Below, one piece after another: positions 55,022-58,037 of a stretch of DNA of 58,037 bases; position 1 is the stretch's first letter; every line of letters starts with the position of its first letter. The position numbers and the translations under genes were made by a program. This stretch comes from a virus: positions 1-58,037 of IMG/VR virus record IMGVR_UViG_3300025941_000030. The stretch is one strand, 5' to 3'. The notes beneath the pieces are model-generated. The model ran no database searches, was not told the origin of the DNA, and saw nothing but the letters and a program-made list of their open reading frames with translations.

Positions 55022-55516
55022 CTATCCCATCAACAACGCAGCCATACCTGCCAGCTGCATCAACGAGCCCATTGTCTGCCCGAGCTGGTTCCCTCCCTGC
55101 CCACCCGCCTGCGGCGGTGGCATCCCCGGCCTCGGCTGCACCTGCGGCATCTGTCGCATGAACGGGTTACCGCCCATCGGTTGCGGCCCGCCCACGCCCA
55201 TACGCTGCGGCATCTGTTGCGGCTGTACAGGGGGAATGCCCCCGCCCCCACCCATCCCGCCAATCATCTGCCCACCTGCCCCAAGCATCTGCGCAAGCGT
55301 ACCCGCAGTCATTCCCCCGCCGCCACCACCCCCAGTTGCAGCATTCAACTGCCCCCACCCGCCACTCCCAGCCGGCCCCGTGTACGGCATACCATACAAA
55401 TCTGTGGCCGCGATCATGTTTTGATTCTGGCCGCCGAGCGCGTTCGTGCTTGCCGGCATCGGCGATGCGGTCAGCCCACCGCCCGGTGTACCTTGGCCTC
55501 CTAGTAAGCCGCCCAT
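55022..55516 (-). CDS. Gly/Met/Pro-rich late protein (164 aa)
   Basis: Low-complexity sequence rich in Gly, Met, Pro and Gln with a run of Gly (ATGGGGGGGMTAG) and a hydrophobic C-terminus (SLMQLAGMAALLMG). Similar Gly/Met-rich proteins belong to the ejection set of podoviruses. Coding is supported by the position flush against the 523-aa gene and by the lack of other good frames. Confidence 0.58.
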   Translation of the reverse strand: MGGLLGGQGTPGGGLTASPMPASTNALGGQNQNMIAATDLYGMPYTGPAGSGGWGQLNAATGGGGGGGMTAGTLAQMLGAGGQMIGGMGGGGGIPPVQPQQMPQRMGVGGPQPMGGNPFMRQMPQVQPRPGMPPPQAGGQGGNQLGQTMGSLMQLAGMAALLMG

Positions 55517-55569
55517 TACTTAAGCCCTCCTATTGCAGCCAATACCGGTATTTGATATATCGCCTCAAC

Positions 55570-56055
55570 ATGAGCCGACCATGTCGAATGGACATCCCAC
55601 AACTTACACCAAAAGCCGCTATGAAAATTTGGGACCGCGTGCGTTTTACCGAAACGTGCTGGTGGTACGAAACCAGTGACCCCAAACCGTACGCGCGTAC
55701 GACCGGTCGCGGCCAACGACAAGTTCTTGTGCACCGATGGGTATACTACCTTATGACAGGTCGTTGGACCGACAAACTTGTTTGTCATACATGCGATCAT
55801 CCTCGATGTGTAAACCCATGCCATTTGTTTGAAGGCACAACGATGGATAACAACCGCGACTGCGCGAAGAAAGGCCGTACTCGCCAACAATGGGGCGAGC
55901 GTAACAGCAAAGCTAAATTGACGTGGCGCGACGTTGAAATCATACGCGCTGAATACGCTCGTGGCGTACGCGCAAAACCTCTTGCTGCACGCTTTAAAGT
56001 TGGTTGCAACGCAATCTATCGCGTTACAAGCCGAGTAACATGGGCGCGTAAATAG
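55570..56055 (+). CDS. Free-standing HNH homing endonuclease (161 aa)
   Basis: HNH_3 pattern: WDRVRFTETCWWYET, VHRWVYYLMTGRWTDKLVCH and HPRCVNPCHLFEGT, then NNRDCAKKGRTRQQWGERNS and a C-terminal DNA-binding helix unit (DVEIIRAEYARGVRAKPLAA). Clearly homologous to the nuclease at 2128-2697 (shared CVNPxHL, NxRD and KLTxxxV...W blocks). Start ATG 55570 chosen; ATG 55588 is the alternative. It lies on the plus strand within the minus-strand late block, as does the other copy. Confidence 0.85.
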   Translation: MSRPCRMDIPQLTPKAAMKIWDRVRFTETCWWYETSDPKPYARTTGRGQRQVLVHRWVYYLMTGRWTDKLVCHTCDHPRCVNPCHLFEGTTMDNNRDCAKKGRTRQQWGERNSKAKLTWRDVEIIRAEYARGVRAKPLAARFKVGCNAIYRVTSRVTWARK

Positions 56056-56057
56056 GC

Positions 56058-56960
56058 TCATTTTAAACCGCCCCACATCCCACTCTTGATCGGCACCGTT
56101 GTGCTCGCGTTCCCTGCCGGCCCGAGCGCGTACTGCAAGCCCTGCCCCAAATTACCCAACACCGTGTACGGATACTGGAACTGCTGCATCGCGTTCTGCT
56201 GACCAGCATTGTAAACGTTCTGTTGCTGCGCCTGTTCTTGCCCACCTACGCCCAACGCTTGAGCTGCTGCCTGCATAGCCTGTTGCTCCGCACCAAACTG
56301 CTGCCCAATCGTTTGCAACTGTTGCTGTGCAGGTAAGTACGAGAGTGCAGCTTGTTGTGGTAATTCGCCGAGCGCCTGCATCCGTTGTTCTTGGGCCGTC
56401 TGATAATTACCCCCGTAAATGTTCGTGGCCAGATTATCCAACGTCTGCCCAAGCCCGTACCGCGCCTGGTCCGCTGCCGCGTTGTACCCGCTTCCCCCAT
56501 ACGCGCCTGCATGCTGTGCCTGCGCGGCCAGCTCCGGCGACGTGATCATCTGGTACTGGTTCCCGACATCCGTCGCGGCCTGGTTGAATGTCTTCTGCAA
56601 GTACGGGTTCGTACTTGGGTCGAGATACTTGCCCGCGAGCGTATCACTCGTGAACTGCTGGCCCTGTTCGATGAACGGCTGTACCTGCTCACCGACCTGG
56701 CCAACTTGCTGACCAATCTGCGCGGCCTGCCCCGGTAACCGGAGCGTGTCGCCGGTCAACCCGTACGTCGCCGCGATGGATGCTTGCTGCCCCGGCGTCA
56801 GGCCCGCAACTTGGTAGTTCATCGCCGTATTGTACGGTGCGATCTGCCCGCCCGGTAACGCCGTGTTACTGTACTGCGACGCGAGGTTCATCGCGTACGG
56901 CTCAAGCCACTTGGGCCATTGCTGTTGACTGGTTGTGGTTTGGTGTCCGGCGCCGCCCAT
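56058..56960 (-). CDS. Gln-rich late structural protein (300 aa)
   Basis: Gln/Ala/Gly-rich helices throughout (QAAQIGQQVGQVGEQVQPFI, AEQQAMQAAAQALGVGG), with one conserved-looking stretch (KYLDPSTNPYLQKTFNQAAT). Composition and neighbours mark it as another ejection or internal virion protein. The start overlaps the GNAT-like gene stop. Confidence 0.62.
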   Translation of the reverse strand: MGGAGHQTTTSQQQWPKWLEPYAMNLASQYSNTALPGGQIAPYNTAMNYQVAGLTPGQQASIAATYGLTGDTLRLPGQAAQIGQQVGQVGEQVQPFIEQGQQFTSDTLAGKYLDPSTNPYLQKTFNQAATDVGNQYQMITSPELAAQAQHAGAYGGSGYNAAADQARYGLGQTLDNLATNIYGGNYQTAQEQRMQALGELPQQAALSYLPAQQQLQTIGQQFGAEQQAMQAAAQALGVGGQEQAQQQNVYNAGQQNAMQQFQYPYTVLGNLGQGLQYALGPAGNASTTVPIKSGMWGGLK

Positions 56961-57472
56961 TATTCGGTCTCCTTGCTATACAACTCCTTACGCACTACTT
57001 CCATCGACACCACCCACCCGTGCTTGGCCAACCTACGCCCGAGCCCCGGCCTCGCGGTCAGCGCCTCAATGTGCCGCAAGCCCCGGTCCCGCGCCACTTG
57101 CGTAATATGCTCATCCATCGCCGCCACCGCGTCTGTCCGATCACCCGGTTCCTTCCACGCCATCCACACGAACAGCCCGATCGGGACATGTAGAAACGGG
57201 TCTGTGGTCATCTGCGTGACCGTGAACCCGACTGGCGTCTCGATCATACCCCCGTCAGCGAAGGCAAGCCACAGCTCGCTTTGGCCCGCGACGATCGAGG
57301 CGCGCACGTGCTCCGGTTCCCAGAACCCCCCATGCTTCTGCCGCGACTTGATCAACACCAAGCCACGGCGGATGAAGGGCCAGTGGACGGTCAAGTCAAT
57401 CGGTAACGCGGCGCGTACGAATGACTTGCGCGGCTCGTGTGTAGGGGTCACGAGTGAAAGGCTGGGTACCAT
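56960..57472 (-). CDS. GNAT-like acetyltransferase fold protein (170 aa)
   Basis: Residues 28-160 follow the pattern of phage GNAT-like proteins. These have HWPFIRRGLVLIKSR, AGQSELWLAFADGGMIETPV with GFTVTQ, then ACoA-loop-type GLRHIEALTARPGLGRRL and KHGWVVSMEVVRKEL. The classical R/Q-x-x-G-x-G/A loop is only partial (ARPGLGRRLAKHG), so catalysis is uncertain. Comparable proteins occur in the virion operons of T7- and P22-like podoviruses. Confidence 0.68.
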   Translation of the reverse strand: MVPSLSLVTPTHEPRKSFVRAALPIDLTVHWPFIRRGLVLIKSRQKHGGFWEPEHVRASIVAGQSELWLAFADGGMIETPVGFTVTQMTTDPFLHVPIGLFVWMAWKEPGDRTDAVAAMDEHITQVARDRGLRHIEALTARPGLGRRLAKHGWVVSMEVVRKELYSKETE

Positions 57473-57930
57473 AAACCTACCTGTGGGACGTATATCATAT
57501 CAACGGCTAGGTTGACTACAGGCGACACGTCTAATGCTACGTTGCCGTCAGGCGGCGCGACCGCAAAGATTTGCCAACTGTCAAGTGCGATAAGTGTGAT
57601 GCGCCCACTGAATGTAAGGGGTGCTGTAGGTGGTGTAGGATCGGGCGGTATAATGATCTTCTGTATGGTGTCTGTACCTGTGACCATGTGAATACGCGCG
57701 CTGACGTACAGCGTCGACGCGGCGGTAAGCGTCTCACCTACGCTGTCCCATTGGTTCAAGCTGCTATGCACATCGCCCAGGTCCTGCTCCAGCGCCCGCA
57801 CCATGTCCTTGTCCCACTTCTCCACCCCTTGCTTGAGCCACGCACGGAAGTCGGGGGACATGCCCAGGCTGCCAGGCACTTGTGGGGGCGATGGAAGGGT
57901 GATGCGCTCGGTGAGGGGGCGGGAGATCAT
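57448..57930 (-). CDS. Late structural protein (160 aa)
   Basis: ATG 57930 overlaps the stop of the 669-aa gene across the circular junction (ATGA). An N-terminal hydrophilic/helical part (DFRAWLKQGVEKWDKDMVRA) and a C-terminal beta domain (LTFSGRITLIALDSWQIFAV) suggest a small tail or head component. No family recognised; the stop overlaps the GNAT-like gene. Confidence 0.58.
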   Translation of the reverse strand: MISRPLTERITLPSPPQVPGSLGMSPDFRAWLKQGVEKWDKDMVRALEQDLGDVHSSLNQWDSVGETLTAASTLYVSARIHMVTGTDTIQKIIIPPDPTPPTAPLTFSGRITLIALDSWQIFAVAPPDGNVALDVSPVVNLAVDMIYVPQVGLWYPAFHS

Positions 57931-58037
57931 GCGACGGCGGTGTCCTTGGTCTCGTTGCGTTTGGACATGTCCATGCCCTGGAGAGCGGCGCGTTTGAGTG
58001 CGGGGGTGATTTTGAGGAAAGGCACTTTATGTTGCTT
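57899..58037. repeat. Right copy of the terminal overlap
   Basis: Duplicate of bases 1-139. It includes the first codons of the 160-aa gene (57930) and the last 37 codons of the 669-aa gene, which is complete only at the left end. The three mismatches at 57906, 57907 and 57911 change codons 7-8 of the 160-aa gene (Thr-Glu against Asn-Asp). Confidence 0.85.

Overview
The window is an essentially complete genome of a tailed, podovirus-like double-stranded DNA phage. It reads as a circular assembly: bases 1-139 recur at 57899-58037, and the late operon runs across that junction, giving a unit length of about 57.9 kb. The virion genes are a P22-like portal, an N4-gp56-type major capsid protein, P22/T7-like head-tail adaptor and tail-stabilisation proteins, and large ejection proteins. 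No integrase, repressor or other sign of lysogeny was seen. DNA is GC-rich and genes are packed with ATGA/TGATG overlaps. Several secreted proteins carry Thr-Pro linkers, cohesin-like domains and Cys-rich dockerin-like domains. I associate this style with uncultured Desulfobacterota/Binatota-like bacteria, so a host there is an inference only.

Layout: two divergent blocks leave a regulatory gap at about 27.97-28.44 kb. The minus-strand late block runs leftward from 27967 to 1 and continues from 58037 to 48838. In transcription order it holds secreted Thr-Pro/cohesin/dockerin proteins (28.0-22.1 kb), lysis and membrane proteins (22.1-19.5), another secreted beta-rich protein, HAD phosphatase, terminase large subunit (interrupted by an intein), portal, an ATP-grasp protein, scaffold, a further secreted protein, major capsid, small head proteins, adaptor, stabilisation protein, ejection proteins, GNAT-like protein and tail fibre. 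Two free-standing HNH genes sit on the opposite strand in gaps of this block.

The plus-strand block (28444-48841) starts with small zinc-ribbon genes that use TTG or CTG starts behind strong Shine-Dalgarno sites. It continues with a four-gene ubiquitin-like conjugation cassette (beta-grasp modifier, E2-like, E1/ThiF-like, JAMM protease), then many small proteins. Next come replication and recombination genes: SF1 helicase, RHH regulator, apparently circularly permuted RecB-type nuclease, Sak4-like ATPase, ssDNA-binding-like protein, UDG/exonuclease fusion, exonuclease-less DNA polymerase A and a DUF3987-like ATPase. A tRNA-like gene with a defective anticodon arm and several strong RNA hairpins lie at 43-44.2 kb. 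The two blocks meet tail-to-tail at 48838-48841 with overlapping stop codons.

Most notable: the phage-encoded ubiquitin-like cassette (30812-33878); a terminase intein that carries a complete zinc-finger/HNH endonuclease in a different reading frame (15340-14678); the permuted nuclease (40557-41606); and a battery of eight signal-peptide-bearing proteins.
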